In this document: positions 43,375 through 52,637 of the stretch, piece by piece
Numbering within the stretch: the first letter of the stretch is position 1
How the letters are laid out: the number at the start of each line of letters is the position of its first letter
From: Bin5 sp965200615
GTDB lineage: Bacteria > Chloroflexota > Anaerolineae > Caldilineales > Caldilineaceae
Length of the DNA stretch: 64,000 nt
Assembly (NCBI GenBank): GCA_965200615.1
Contig: OZ241377.1
Span: 682,001-746,000, forward strand
Reading direction: 5' to 3'
Made by a program: the position numbers and the translations under genes
The notes under the pieces: generated by a model
Told to the model about the DNA's origin: nothing
Database searches by the model: none
The model's input: the letters and a program-made list of their open reading frames with translations, nothing else

Positions 43375-44613
43375 TCACTCATATCGCAGCGCCTCGATCG
43401 GGTCCAACCGGGTCGCACGCAGCGCCGGGTACAGCCCGAATATCAGCCCGCAACCGGCGCTGACACCCACAGCCAGGATCAGCGCGTCGCCCCCAATCAG
43501 AAGGTCGATTGGGAAGTTGGGGATTCTCTGCACCAGCAGAGCCAAGCCGTAGCTGACGGCGATTCCAATCAGGCCCCCAAGTAACGTCAGTACCAGCGAC
43601 TCAATCAGAAACTGCAGCAACACGTCGCCGGTGTGTGCGCCCAGCGCCTTGCGCAGGCCGATCTCCTTGGTGCGTTCAGTCACCGATACAAGCATGATGT
43701 TCATAATGCCGATTCCGCCTACCACAAGGCTGATGGCAGCGATACTGCTCAGAAGCAGCGTAAGCGTGCTGGTGACGGCGCCGATCGTATCCAGCAGGCT
43801 GGCCTGCGTGCTGATGGTAAAGTCATTGTCGTCTTCCGCGCCGAGTCCGTGGCGCAGACGCAAGGTCTGTTCGATCTGCAGCTCGGCTGCCTCCACCCGC
43901 TCTTCGCTTACCGCATTCGCGGATACAGATGTAAGAGTGTATTCGCCCCGATAGCGGGGAACATTGAAGATGCGTCCGTGGGCCACGCCAATTGGGACGA
44001 ACCCACTGTCGTCATTGCTGCCGAAACCCGCGTTGCCGCTTTCTTCCAGCACACCGACGATCGTGAACGGTTCGCCGTCGATGCGCACGCTCTCGCCTAC
44101 CACCTGCGTGCGCTCGAAAAGATCGGTCGCTACCGCCGTCCCGATGACGATTACATTGCGCATCCGGGCGATCTCGTCCTCCGTCAGAAATCGGCCCTCG
44201 GCCATCTCCAGTCTGTGAACCCCGGCATAGTCAGCAGTCGTACCTGTCACCCGGGTCTGCTTGTTGTTGCTGCCGGCGACCAGCTGGATGTTGCCTCCAA
44301 ATTGGGGCACGATCTCAACAACATCCGGATGGAAGGCAGCGTCGGAAAGCGCCTTTACATCGCCCATGGTCAACGTCTGAACAGGGACGCCGGCGCCCTC
44401 TCCTTCGCTCTCTGCGCTCGGGCTGATCGTCAAGCGTGTTGTGCCTTGGCTGGCAACTTCGCCCAGGATGTTTGCCGACGCGCCGCGTCCGACACCCAGT
44501 ATTGACAGGACCGCGGCCACGCCGATGATAATGCCCAGCATTGTCAAGCTGGCCCGCATCTTGTTGGCAGTGATGCTATCGACTGCAACCGGAAAATATC
44601 TAACCAGCTTCAT
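43375..44613 (-). CDS. MacB-type ABC transporter permease
   Basis: The protein has 412 residues. ATG 44613 is chosen for its AGGGAAAG site. One N-terminal helix ('MRASLTMLGIIIGVAAVLSI') is followed by a large extracytoplasmic MacB-PCD domain (about 50-285) and three C-terminal helices ending 'PALRATRLDPIEALRYE', the FtsX-like signature. Such proteins act as mechanotransmitters rather than channels, exporting peptides, antibiotics or lipoproteins. It overlaps the ATPase gene by 14 bases. Confidence 0.93.
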   Translation of the reverse strand: MKLVRYFPVAVDSITANKMRASLTMLGIIIGVAAVLSILGVGRGASANILGEVASQGTTRLTISPSAESEGEGAGVPVQTLTMGDVKALSDAAFHPDVVEIVPQFGGNIQLVAGSNNKQTRVTGTTADYAGVHRLEMAEGRFLTEDEIARMRNVIVIGTAVATDLFERTQVVGESVRIDGEPFTIVGVLEESGNAGFGSNDDSGFVPIGVAHGRIFNVPRYRGEYTLTSVSANAVSEERVEAAELQIEQTLRLRHGLGAEDDNDFTISTQASLLDTIGAVTSTLTLLLSSIAAISLVVGGIGIMNIMLVSVTERTKEIGLRKALGAHTGDVLLQFLIESLVLTLLGGLIGIAVSYGLALLVQRIPNFPIDLLIGGDALILAVGVSAGCGLIFGLYPALRATRLDPIEALRYE

Positions 44614-45403
44614 ATATCTTTCCCTCAACTTGCTCTGTCGTGACGGGCCACGCCAGCGGTGAGAGCGCAGCCTCGCTCAGCCCGTTGCGACCACCCTTTG
44701 CAGCGACAGCGGGCCCGTCTGAATCGGAAATGATAACCCCATCTCGCATCGTGATTACGCGACGGGCCCGTTCGGCGACCTCCTGGTCGTGCGTAATGAT
44801 GACAAGCGTCAGCCCTTCCCCGTGCAGCTTCTCAAAGAGCGCCATCACCTCTTCGCCGGTTCGGGTGTCGAGCGCGCCGGTTGGTTCGTCCGCCAGCAGC
44901 AGGCTGGGCCGGTTCACAAGCGCACGGGCGATGGCGACCCTCTGTTGCTGACCGCCCGAAAGTTCCTCCGGTTTGTGGTCTGCGCGTCCGGCCAAGCCCA
45001 CCTGCGCCAGTGCCTCCAGCGCCCGCTCGCGTGCAGTACCGCGAGCAACGTTGGCATAGAAAAGCGGCAGCTCAACCTGGCGCCAGGCAGGCGCTCGCGC
45101 CAGCAGGTTAAACTGTTGAAATACGAATCCGATCTCCCTGTTGCGCAGATCCGCCAGATGTCTGCCGGTCAGGCCGTTGGCCCTATGGCCCCGGATCTGA
45201 AAAACACCCTCTGTAGGGCTGTCCAACAGACCGATAATGTTCATCAGCGTGCTCTTGCCCGAACCGCTTGTACCGACGATCGCTACGTACTCTCCTTCTT
45301 CTATCGAGAGCGAAACGCCGTTCAAAGCAACTACCTTCGTCTCCCCCATCTGATAGACCTTCGATATGTTCTGCATGTCGATCAGCGCTGAAGAATCGGC
45401 CAT
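44600..45403 (-). CDS. MacB/LolD-type ABC transporter ATPase
   Basis: The protein has 267 residues from ATG 45403 behind GCAGGAGA. It has Walker A 'GTSGSGKST', Q-loop 'FVFQQFNLLARAPAWRQVEL', signature 'LSGGQQQRVAIARAL', Walker B 'LLADEPTGALD' and the switch His in 'IITHD'. This is the classical LolD/MacB ATPase sequence. A tail of about 35 residues beyond the domain is unusual but partly overlaps the permease start. It is the first gene of the export operon. Confidence 0.95.
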   Translation of the reverse strand: MADSSALIDMQNISKVYQMGETKVVALNGVSLSIEEGEYVAIVGTSGSGKSTLMNIIGLLDSPTEGVFQIRGHRANGLTGRHLADLRNREIGFVFQQFNLLARAPAWRQVELPLFYANVARGTARERALEALAQVGLAGRADHKPEELSGGQQQRVAIARALVNRPSLLLADEPTGALDTRTGEEVMALFEKLHGEGLTLVIITHDQEVAERARRVITMRDGVIISDSDGPAVAAKGGRNGLSEAALSPLAWPVTTEQVEGKIYEAG

Positions 45404-45901
45404 TTTTCTGTCTCCTGCACGGGTAAAACAGTAAGCTGCAGTTCGGGTAATACGACTGGCTGAATCGCATCCATCATCCTGACTCTCTACAGTGTACTGT
45501 CAAAATCTGGAAAAATTCTGGAGATGAAGCAGAGGAATTGGGGAGGGCGCTTTCGCTGCGTAGCCGGCGCGATGCTTCGCCGCATAGATGCGCAGGTTTC
45601 AGAGGACAGAGGATGAGGGATGAGGGATGCAGGCGCTGACGGACCGCGTTAAGTGGAGCAGGGCAGTCGGATCGTAGACGGTTCGTACACATACTGCCCA
45701 GAACAGAGCCCAGGTCGATTTCAGGGGCATTCTGGGCCCCGAAAACAGCCGCGCACCAGTGTAATTGTCTGGAGATCCGTCAAGAAAACAGTTTCATTTC
45801 GGGACAGATCCTGCACAGGAAACCCATTGACCAACCGGAATTCCCTGGGATATGCTCTCTCTGCAAGAATATGCAGATGCGTTGCGCCGAGGCGGCACTG
45901 A
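45404..45901. other. 498-base intergenic region with an operator-like palindrome
   Basis: ACAGTGTACTGT (45489-45500), with 5-base inverted arms, overlaps a minus-strand TTGACA (45498-45503) facing the export operon. No good -10 is found 16-18 bases on. The rest shows no convincing gene; short frames on both strands lack start sites or recognisable residues. Confidence 0.5.
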
Positions 45902-46711
45902 TCAGCCGGTCTGTACGCCCGCGATGGTTTCCCGCAGCAAGGCGACCGACTGCGCCAGGGCCGCCTGCGGCTCGCCGGCGACGCGGCACTCGTATGTCAG
46001 ATAGCCCTTGAAATCGACGTCGGCCAGGGCCTGAATGCCGGCCTGCCAGTCGATGTCACCGATGCCCGGCTGGACACGCGTATTGTCAGCCACGTGGACA
46101 TGGCCGATGTACCGGCCGATCTTGCGGATCGTGGCCGGTGTGTCGACTTCCTCGATGTGCATGTGGAAGAAATCGGTCAGCAGAGCCACGCCAGGAGGAT
46201 CCCCTGCCTTCCGGATGATTTCCACCCCGTCCTCCTGCCGTCGCAGCAGGTGTTGCTCATAGCGGTTGAGAGGCTCCAACAACAGCAGCGTGCCATGACT
46301 GTGCGCGAAGGCGGCCAGATCGCGCGTGATCTCGACCAGCAGCTCCCTTTCCAGCGCGATCGCATCCTTGAGCGGGGAAAGGTCCGGCAGCCGCGGGGGA
46401 CCGAAGATTGGCGGCACAATCTGCCCGACCGCACCGAAATGACCGCAGGCTTCCAGGTTGCGTCGGGATTCGTCGATGCTGGCCTGCCGTTTGGCCAGGT
46501 CTGGGTCCAGCCAGTCGAAGGTGGACTGGCCGCAAATTGACGAGATGCGCACGGTGCGATTGTTGAAGGCGGTCTCGTATTCATCGATGCGGTCATAGAG
46601 TCGCGAGCGGCCCTGGATTTCGACACCGTCGATCTGCAGCGCCTCGGCGCAGTCGAGCTTTTCATTCAGCGTTTCGCCGGGCAACAGGTTTTCCTGTATT
46701 GAGATGAGCAT
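45902..46711 (-). CDS. Sugar phosphate isomerase/epimerase-like TIM-barrel protein
   Basis: The protein has 269 residues from ATG 46711 behind AAAGGAGA. It belongs to the xylose-isomerase-like/AP-endonuclease 2 barrel. The metal-binding residues appear in order: Glu in 'LLLEPLNRYEQHLL', Asp-His in 'LLTDFFHMHIEEVD', His in 'GHVHVADNTRV' and Glu in 'YLTYECRV'. Relatives interconvert ketoses, hydroxypyruvate or inosose. With the Gfo/Idh dehydrogenase and ThDP enzyme downstream it suggests a sugar- or inositol-like catabolic set, though the genes are not contiguous. Confidence 0.88.
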   Translation of the reverse strand: MLISIQENLLPGETLNEKLDCAEALQIDGVEIQGRSRLYDRIDEYETAFNNRTVRISSICGQSTFDWLDPDLAKRQASIDESRRNLEACGHFGAVGQIVPPIFGPPRLPDLSPLKDAIALERELLVEITRDLAAFAHSHGTLLLLEPLNRYEQHLLRRQEDGVEIIRKAGDPPGVALLTDFFHMHIEEVDTPATIRKIGRYIGHVHVADNTRVQPGIGDIDWQAGIQALADVDFKGYLTYECRVAGEPQAALAQSVALLRETIAGVQTG

Positions 46712-47101
46712 GGGGTCTCCTTTAGGACGAAGTTCGTTCTTTTCGTATTGCGTAGTCTGTGTGCGTACTCCCGGTGTCAGGCAGGACCGGCATCCTTATT
46801 TGGGCTTGGCGCGGCCACCGTCGCGGCGCCGGCATGTTACGCAGCAAACGTTCCCGTTCTCAGCTTTGGTATAGCGAAGCGGTAGTGCATGTGATACACT
46901 CAACTACCGGGTCACATTGCCCTCCCTTGTCTGTTGGAACCGTTGGCGTCGACATGCGATCCAGTTCATCTGATCTTCGTTGCAAAAGTGATTAACCACA
47001 ACTCGCCGCGCTCCTCCCGAGAAGGAGTATATTCGACAAACCCCGCTGACGATGGCGGCTGGGTCGAGGGAGCGTCCTCCTCCGGACCGAATTCTGCCGA
47101 C
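46712..47101. other. Divergent gap, possibly with the N-terminal extension of the SH3b protein
   Basis: In-frame TTG (46934) and GTG (46989) starts could lengthen the downstream protein by up to 56 residues. AAGGAG at about 47030 has no good start codon behind it. No promoter is convincing. Confidence 0.35.
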
Positions 47102-47851
47102 ATGGGCAGTACAGACACAGGCGCAGATAACGAAGCCGAAGTGCATCAATCTCACGCGCTTGTGCGCCACCGACGTCAGATACCGGTACTGAGACCGGAA
47201 GTCATCATCGAGATCCCCGCGCCCGTCAACAGGACGCGGCGATTTGTCTGGCTGGGCGCAGCGGCCGTTCCCCTGGTCATCACCCTGGTTGCACTCTCTG
47301 TGCTGGCGATTCGCTCCCAGAACACGCCCACCACCGCACAGGAGGCGACCGTGGAGGCGCGGGTTGCGTTGCGCCTGACCGAAGAGTGGTCCAAGAATCA
47401 ACCTCAATACGCCGCCACCGCCGCGCTTGAGGCGACCGTGGAGGCGCGGGTTGCGTTGCGCCTGGAGGAAGAGCGGGCCATCCGGGCCCAGCAGCAGCCG
47501 GCGACTGCGTCTGCAGCGGGTGAACCGACGGTGAGCCTCACCACTGACAGCGCCGCGGCAACCCCCGCTGCCGCGGAAGGCGCCCCCCTCTATGCCCGTT
47601 CCTCTGCTGTGGTGAATCTCCGCCGGGGGCCCGGTCAGACCTACGAGTCGCTGGGGCTTATCCCGCGCGGCGAAAGGCTGCGCCTGCTCGGGCGCACGAT
47701 TGACAGCGGCTGGTTCTACGTAGCGAAGACGGACGCTTTCTCGGCAGAAGAGGAGCTGGGATGGGTGGCCGGCTGGCTGGTGGACGTCCCCGGAGACCTG
47801 ATGCTTCTCGAAGTCGTATCGCCGGATTCTCTGGCTACGCAGCGCGAATAG
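47102..47851 (+). CDS. Membrane-anchored SH3b-domain protein with internal repeat
   Basis: ATG 47102 is the first ATG but has a poor ribosome site; the start is uncertain. A basic cytoplasmic segment precedes one transmembrane helix ('FVWLGAAAVPLVITLVALSV'). Two copies of a 29-residue helical unit with 'EATVEARVALRL' follow, encoded by an exact 36-base repeat (47342-47377 and 47429-47464). After an Ala/Pro/Thr-rich linker comes a bacterial SH3 domain: 'ARSSAVVNLRRGPGQTYESL', 'GERLRLLGRT' and 'GWVAGWLVDV'. SH3b domains bind cell-wall or protein ligands, so an envelope role outside the membrane is likely. No enzymatic domain is visible. Confidence 0.75.
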   Translation: MGSTDTGADNEAEVHQSHALVRHRRQIPVLRPEVIIEIPAPVNRTRRFVWLGAAAVPLVITLVALSVLAIRSQNTPTTAQEATVEARVALRLTEEWSKNQPQYAATAALEATVEARVALRLEEERAIRAQQQPATASAAGEPTVSLTTDSAAATPAAAEGAPLYARSSAVVNLRRGPGQTYESLGLIPRGERLRLLGRTIDSGWFYVAKTDAFSAEEELGWVAGWLVDVPGDLMLLEVVSPDSLATQRE

Positions 47852-47947
47852 CAGCTATGAACCGGCGAAAGGTGCCCGCACTCAGATAGCAACGGGTCAG
47901 CGCATGTCAACGTTGATCTCCAGACCTGCCCCGCCGCCCCGTTTGCG

Positions 47948-49219
47948 TTACAGCCCCAGCGCGTCGTCGATCTCCTCCTGGTAGGTCCGCACCGCGCCCG
48001 ACAACAACTCCTCAAGCTCGACGGCACGCCCGACAGCCGCGGATTCGTAGGCGCCCAGAATGGCAGCCACTGCGATCATGCCGTCGCGGCCGTCGACCTC
48101 CGGCGCGCGTCCCTGCAGAACCGCTTCAGCGAAGTCGTGATATTCGATCGCAAGCAGCCTGGCGTCCAGCGCCATCTCGGCGTGGGCTACGTCGGGCAAG
48201 TCATAGACAACGCCGTCTTCGCCGAACAACCGGGCGGTGACGGCGTTCAGAGAGAAGCCGGGCAGCAGGCCCAGGATCTCCTTGCCCTCCAGCGTCCGAT
48301 CCTCCAGCCGCAGCCGCACCGCGCCGCCGGTCCGGTCCCGGGGAATGTCCAGCGCGCCGCGGCGGCCGTGCACACTGCGTTCAAAACGGCTGCTCCCTCT
48401 GCCCCCGCCCAGGTGTGAGAACTGCACAGTCGCGCCCGACTGCATCAGATACTGAGCGAGGATCGAGTCCTCGCCCGTGGCCTCAATCGTCTCCGGGTAG
48501 GTGGGCGTCTGCTCCCGGTACGAGATCAGCGGGTGATTCTCGGCGACGGGACGGCGGCGGACCGGCTCCACGATCAGTCCCCGCCCGAAGATGCGCGCGT
48601 ATTCGCCGAGATAGTAGCGGATGATATCGGCGTAGTGAACGCCCATGTCCAGACCGATGGCCCCTTTTTCTTTCAGATGCCTCCAGGGCGTGGCGGCCAT
48701 CACGTCGCTGCCGCCGAGCGATGTCTGGATCATCAGTAAAGGGTCGTCCAGGAGTCCGGCGTCGATCACCGCGCGCACCATCCGGTTGACCGGATCGCGG
48801 CGGTAGTTTTCCGCGGTCGCCAGCACGGCGCCGCTACGTTCGGCCGCGTCGATGATGCGGCGGCAGGCCCGTATTGTGATGCCCAGCGGCTTCTCCACCA
48901 AGGCGTGTTTTCCGGCCGCCAGCGCCGCGGTCGCGATTTCGTGGTGGCTGGAGCCGTCGGTAACCACGTCGACGGCGGCGATATCCGGGTTGGCCAGCAT
49001 GCGGTCCAGATCGGTGAAGATCAGCGGTTTGCGGCCAAACAGGCGCTCCACCTCGCCTGCGATCCGCTCGGCATTGTCGCGGTTGATGTCGCAGACGGCC
49101 ATCAACTCCACATTCGACATGCCGGTCTCTTCCAGCGTGTGGTAGGCGATCGTGTGGCGGTGGCCCATGCCGCCGCACCCGACCACACAGATAGGAACTC
49201 GTTCACTGTTCTGGCTCAT
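47948..49219 (-). CDS. Gfo/Idh/MocA-family dehydrogenase
   Basis: The protein has 423 residues from ATG 49219 behind GAGGA. The N-terminal NAD(P)-binding fold has 'CVVGCGGMGHRHTIAYH', and the conserved 'EKPLGITIRACRRIIDAA' gives the catalytic Lys of the family. 'GLDMGVHYADIIRYYLGEYA' carries the second conserved Asp/His pair. Such enzymes oxidise or reduce sugars, inositols or glycosides. It lies in the same direction as the ThDP enzyme (110 bases upstream) and the D-2-hydroxyacid dehydrogenase, suggesting one catabolic unit. Confidence 0.92.
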   Translation of the reverse strand: MSQNSERVPICVVGCGGMGHRHTIAYHTLEETGMSNVELMAVCDINRDNAERIAGEVERLFGRKPLIFTDLDRMLANPDIAAVDVVTDGSSHHEIATAALAAGKHALVEKPLGITIRACRRIIDAAERSGAVLATAENYRRDPVNRMVRAVIDAGLLDDPLLMIQTSLGGSDVMAATPWRHLKEKGAIGLDMGVHYADIIRYYLGEYARIFGRGLIVEPVRRRPVAENHPLISYREQTPTYPETIEATGEDSILAQYLMQSGATVQFSHLGGGRGSSRFERSVHGRRGALDIPRDRTGGAVRLRLEDRTLEGKEILGLLPGFSLNAVTARLFGEDGVVYDLPDVAHAEMALDARLLAIEYHDFAEAVLQGRAPEVDGRDGMIAVAAILGAYESAAVGRAVELEELLSGAVRTYQEEIDDALGL

Positions 49220-49329
49220 TGGTCCGTCCTCAAATGCACTGGCAGGTGACCGGTACCCACACAAAACACCGGCAACCTGCCACTGTCCTTAATTGCTATC
49301 CACAGTTCACCGACCGCTAACCACTGCCG

Positions 49330-50964
49330 TTACATATGTTGCGGTATCTCCGTCTCCTTCGCGGTGATGAACTCCAGCAGCGCGGGCACGCCTTCCTCCG
49401 TCTTGCGGATGCCGCGCTCAATCGCGGGGATGATCTGGTCCGGCGTCTCGATTCTCTCGCCGTAGCCGCCGAACGCCTCGGCCATCTTGGCGTAGTTGCC
49501 GGAGATATCGGTCGCGCCGTACTTCTCTTGAGAGACCGGCATGATTGGAATTTCGATCGCCATCGAGAAGTTGTTGAACAGGACCGACAGGATGGGGATG
49601 CGCTCGCGCACCGCGGTTTCAAAGTCCATGCCGGTGAAGCCGATCGCGGCGTCGCCCCAGACGTTGATGCAGAGCTTGTCCGGGCAGGCCAGCTTGGCGC
49701 CCATCGCCAGGCCCAGCCCGTAGCCCAACTGTGTCGTCTTGCCCCAGCCGATATAGGAGAGCGGCGTTATCGATTTCCAGAAGGGCGACAGTTGATCGCG
49801 CGGGCTGCCGGCATCATGCGTGATGATCGTGTTGGCCACATCGACGGAGTCGTAGAGGTCGCGAATCACCCGGTAGGGCGAGAGAGGCGCTTCGTCGCTG
49901 TTGAGCTTGGCCGCCCACTCGGCCTCCCACTTGCCGTTAATCTCTGCAATTCTGGCGGCGACGCCGGCCTGGCGGCCGCGCGGCTGTCCGCCCAGCCGTT
50001 CCGACACAGCCGCAACCAGCGCCCGCAGTGTCAGATCGGCGTCGCCGACGAGAGCGTGCTGGCTGACGACGTCTTTGTTGACGTCGGCCGGGTCCAGGGT
50101 GGCGTGGATGATCGTCTTGCCGGCCGGCATGCGCACGCCGAAGCTGGTGATGCTGAAGCTGCAGCCAATGCCAAAGATCACGTCGGCGTTATTCAGGAAC
50201 TCCCCCACAGCCCGCGTGTGGGAGCGGTTGGCCGAGCCGAGGCTCAAAGGATGTGTCTCCGGGAAGGCGCTCTTGCCGTTGAGCGTCGTGGTGACGGGCG
50301 CTTCCAGCAACTCGGCCAGCTCTTTCAGGGCATCCCATCCCTTGGCGTAGTGGACACCCTGGCCGGCATAGATCACCGGCCGTTCCGCCTCCACCAGCAT
50401 ATCTGCCGCCCGTTCCACATCCGCCGGGTCCGGCCCGTAGCGCAGCCGTTTCACCGGTTGATAACTGAATTCCGTGACCTCGGCAGAGGCAATATCGGCA
50501 GGGGTCTCCACCAGGGCCGGCCGCGGTCGGCCGCTGCGCACCGCCTGGAACGCCCGCCGTATCGCGTCCGCGGTCATCTCCGGCATGATCAGCTGCTCGC
50601 TCGATTTGGTGACGGGGGCGTAGCTCTGGGCGGAGTTGAAGTTGGGTTGCACCTGGTTGATGGGCCGGGCATAGCCGCCAGGCAGGACGACGATTGGAGA
50701 GGAATCGCCGAAGGCCTGGGCCACGCCGCCGTAGGCGTTTTCAGAACCGGGGCCGGACTGCATGCAGAAGACGCCGATCTTGTCGCCCGAGCTCAAGCGG
50801 CTGATGGCGTCCGCCATGTGCAGACCGATGCGCTCCTGGCGCACGATAATTGTGCGGATGTCCAATTTGGCGGCCGATTCGATGAGATTGTTCACCGGAT
50901 AGGCGAAAAGAATCTCCGTGCCCTCCTCTTTCAGGCAGTGGGCGATGACGTCAACGACTTGCAT
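49330..50964 (-). CDS. Thiamine-diphosphate-dependent enzyme, acetolactate-synthase-like
   Basis: The protein has 544 residues from ATG 50964 behind AAGGAGA. It has the three-domain POX/ALS architecture. The catalytic Glu is Glu44 in 'IIVRQERIGLHMADAI'. The central domain contains 'PVIYAGQGVHYAKGWDAL'. The ThDP/Mg site appears as 'WGDAAIGFTGMDFETAVRER', ending in 'NN'; Asp is kept though the usual GDG reads GDA. It differs from housekeeping IlvB by several substitutions at the FAD-contact region. It may act on a 2-keto acid or sulfonate; the reaction cannot be named. Confidence 0.88.
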   Translation of the reverse strand: MQVVDVIAHCLKEEGTEILFAYPVNNLIESAAKLDIRTIIVRQERIGLHMADAISRLSSGDKIGVFCMQSGPGSENAYGGVAQAFGDSSPIVVLPGGYARPINQVQPNFNSAQSYAPVTKSSEQLIMPEMTADAIRRAFQAVRSGRPRPALVETPADIASAEVTEFSYQPVKRLRYGPDPADVERAADMLVEAERPVIYAGQGVHYAKGWDALKELAELLEAPVTTTLNGKSAFPETHPLSLGSANRSHTRAVGEFLNNADVIFGIGCSFSITSFGVRMPAGKTIIHATLDPADVNKDVVSQHALVGDADLTLRALVAAVSERLGGQPRGRQAGVAARIAEINGKWEAEWAAKLNSDEAPLSPYRVIRDLYDSVDVANTIITHDAGSPRDQLSPFWKSITPLSYIGWGKTTQLGYGLGLAMGAKLACPDKLCINVWGDAAIGFTGMDFETAVRERIPILSVLFNNFSMAIEIPIMPVSQEKYGATDISGNYAKMAEAFGGYGERIETPDQIIPAIERGIRKTEEGVPALLEFITAKETEIPQHM

Positions 50965-51101
50965 ACTATGGTCTCCTTAAGATGTGGATTCTTTTGATAC
51001 CAGGAGCTGATGCGGAGGCTGCAACCTGGGTAAGCGGGACTTCTGCCCGCTTTTGGGCAGAAAGCAGTTCGGGGAAAGCGCGTTTTCCATGTAAACGCAC
51101 A

Positions 51102-52052
51102 TCAATAACCGCGTTTGATTCCGACCGTATTCTGCAGCGGTTCGCCATTCAGAAAGCGCCTCAAGTTGCCGCTCAAAATGCGCCCGACATTGGCCGAGGT
51201 CTGGACTGAAGAGGGGGAGCTGTGCGGCGTGATCAACAGATTCGGCGCGTCCCAGAGCGGATCGTCCGCCGGCAGCGGCTCCGTGGCCGCCACATCCAGC
51301 GCGGCGCCGGCCAGCTTGTCCTCCTCCAACATCCGGATCAGAGTCGGTTCATCGATGATGCCCCCGCGCGAGATGACGATGAAAAAGGCTTCCGGTTGCA
51401 GGAGGGCCAGCTCCTGCGGCCCGATCATGCCCCGCGTCTCCGCAGTGATTGGAACCGTCACCACCACCACATCCGATTCCTGCAACAGCGCCGGCATACC
51501 GTCCATGAGTTGCAGGTCGGAGACATAGTCGGGTTTTTCCACGGGATTGACGTCGACCGCAATGACATCCATTTCGAAAGCGGCGGCCCGCTTTGCGATC
51601 TCGCGGCCGATATTCCCCAGGCCGACGATACCCATTTTCAGACCGACGAGACCGACCAGCCGCGCGCCCTCGGGAACGCCCCACTCGTGCCGTTGCTGTG
51701 CCTTATACAGGGGACCGAACTGGCGCGTGAGGAACACAAGCATACCCATCGTATGCTCTGCAATCGTCGCGGCGTGCGCGCCCCGCGTATTGCAGACGGT
51801 AATCTCCCGCTCCGCCAGCTCCGGCGCGTTGCGCATCCATTCCACGCCTGCGCTGGGCGACTGGATCCAACGCACATTGGGCGCAGCTTGCAGCTGGGCG
51901 CTGTTCATCGGGCCGAAGGCGGCTTCCGCGTCGGCGGCCTTCGCCGCGATCTCTTCGGCCGTATCCGCAAACACAAACTCCACCTGCGGAAAGTTCTCCC
52001 GGAAGCCCTCCACAAATCTCATGACCCACTGCCCTGTTATCAGAACTTTCAT
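51102..52052 (-). CDS. D-isomer-specific 2-hydroxyacid dehydrogenase
   Basis: The protein has 316 residues; ATG 52052 has a GGAGAG site. The NAD-binding motif is 'GIVGLGNIGREIAKRA', with an acidic residue in 'DVIAVDVNPVEKP' favouring NAD. The catalytic Arg, Glu and His are seen in 'VISRGGIIDEPTL', 'VAATEPLPADDPLW' and 'LLITPHSSPSS'. These enzymes reduce 2-keto acids or oxidise D-hydroxyacids such as glycerate. It is upstream of the ThDP enzyme by about 140 bases on the same strand. Confidence 0.93.
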   Translation of the reverse strand: MKVLITGQWVMRFVEGFRENFPQVEFVFADTAEEIAAKAADAEAAFGPMNSAQLQAAPNVRWIQSPSAGVEWMRNAPELAEREITVCNTRGAHAATIAEHTMGMLVFLTRQFGPLYKAQQRHEWGVPEGARLVGLVGLKMGIVGLGNIGREIAKRAAAFEMDVIAVDVNPVEKPDYVSDLQLMDGMPALLQESDVVVVTVPITAETRGMIGPQELALLQPEAFFIVISRGGIIDEPTLIRMLEEDKLAGAALDVAATEPLPADDPLWDAPNLLITPHSSPSSVQTSANVGRILSGNLRRFLNGEPLQNTVGIKRGY

Positions 52053-52356
52053 TGTGCTCTCCATCGTTAGGCTGGACTCTGCCGTGAAAGGTGAATCGTG
52101 GCTAGTGGGGCTGCAATCCACTAACCACTGAGGTTCTGTCATTATACACCAGAATGGCATGTGCCCAGCATAGTTTGCTCTTGAGGATCACCCTGTTGCA
52201 GATGCCGGCGATTCAACAACCCGGCCGCAATCTGACGACATGGCAAATAGCGTTCAGGCAGCGCGTCCGACAACTGCGGCCAGTGACAGCGGCGAGGCGA
52301 GATGCCCATGCCCTCAGCCCATCCCCTGACGCTGAATTGCGCCGCCCTGCCTGAAT

Positions 52357-52385
52357 TTGTGGCTGCTACGGCCGTGTGCTATAGT
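52357..52385 (+). promoter_or_regulatory. Promoter of tRNA-Val
   Basis: TTGTGG (52357-52362) and TATAGT (52380-52385) are 17 bases apart, and the -10 ends 15 bases before the tRNA. The remaining bases between the hydroxyacid dehydrogenase and the tRNA (52053-52356) show only a CCACTAACCACTG motif at 52118-52130. Confidence 0.6.
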
Positions 52386-52400
52386 TGAGATCCAGTTTCC

Positions 52401-52475
<75 letters not shown>

Positions 52476-52637
52476 TTTAGTGAATAGTAAGCCGCAGCTC
52501 GATCAGATATTTTTCCTTCTACCGAACACGCCTCACTTGATGGCTCGGTGTGGGTACGTTCGGTATATTTTTGTGAAACCTGCATGTACAGCCGTTCGGC
52601 CAAATGGCGCCGCTTCTCAATGAACAGGAGAAAGATA

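Noticed and set aside
49336..50997. Plus-strand frame of about 550 codons over the ThDP enzyme gene
   Set aside because: It mirrors the codon phase of the real minus-strand gene and has no motifs or ribosome site.
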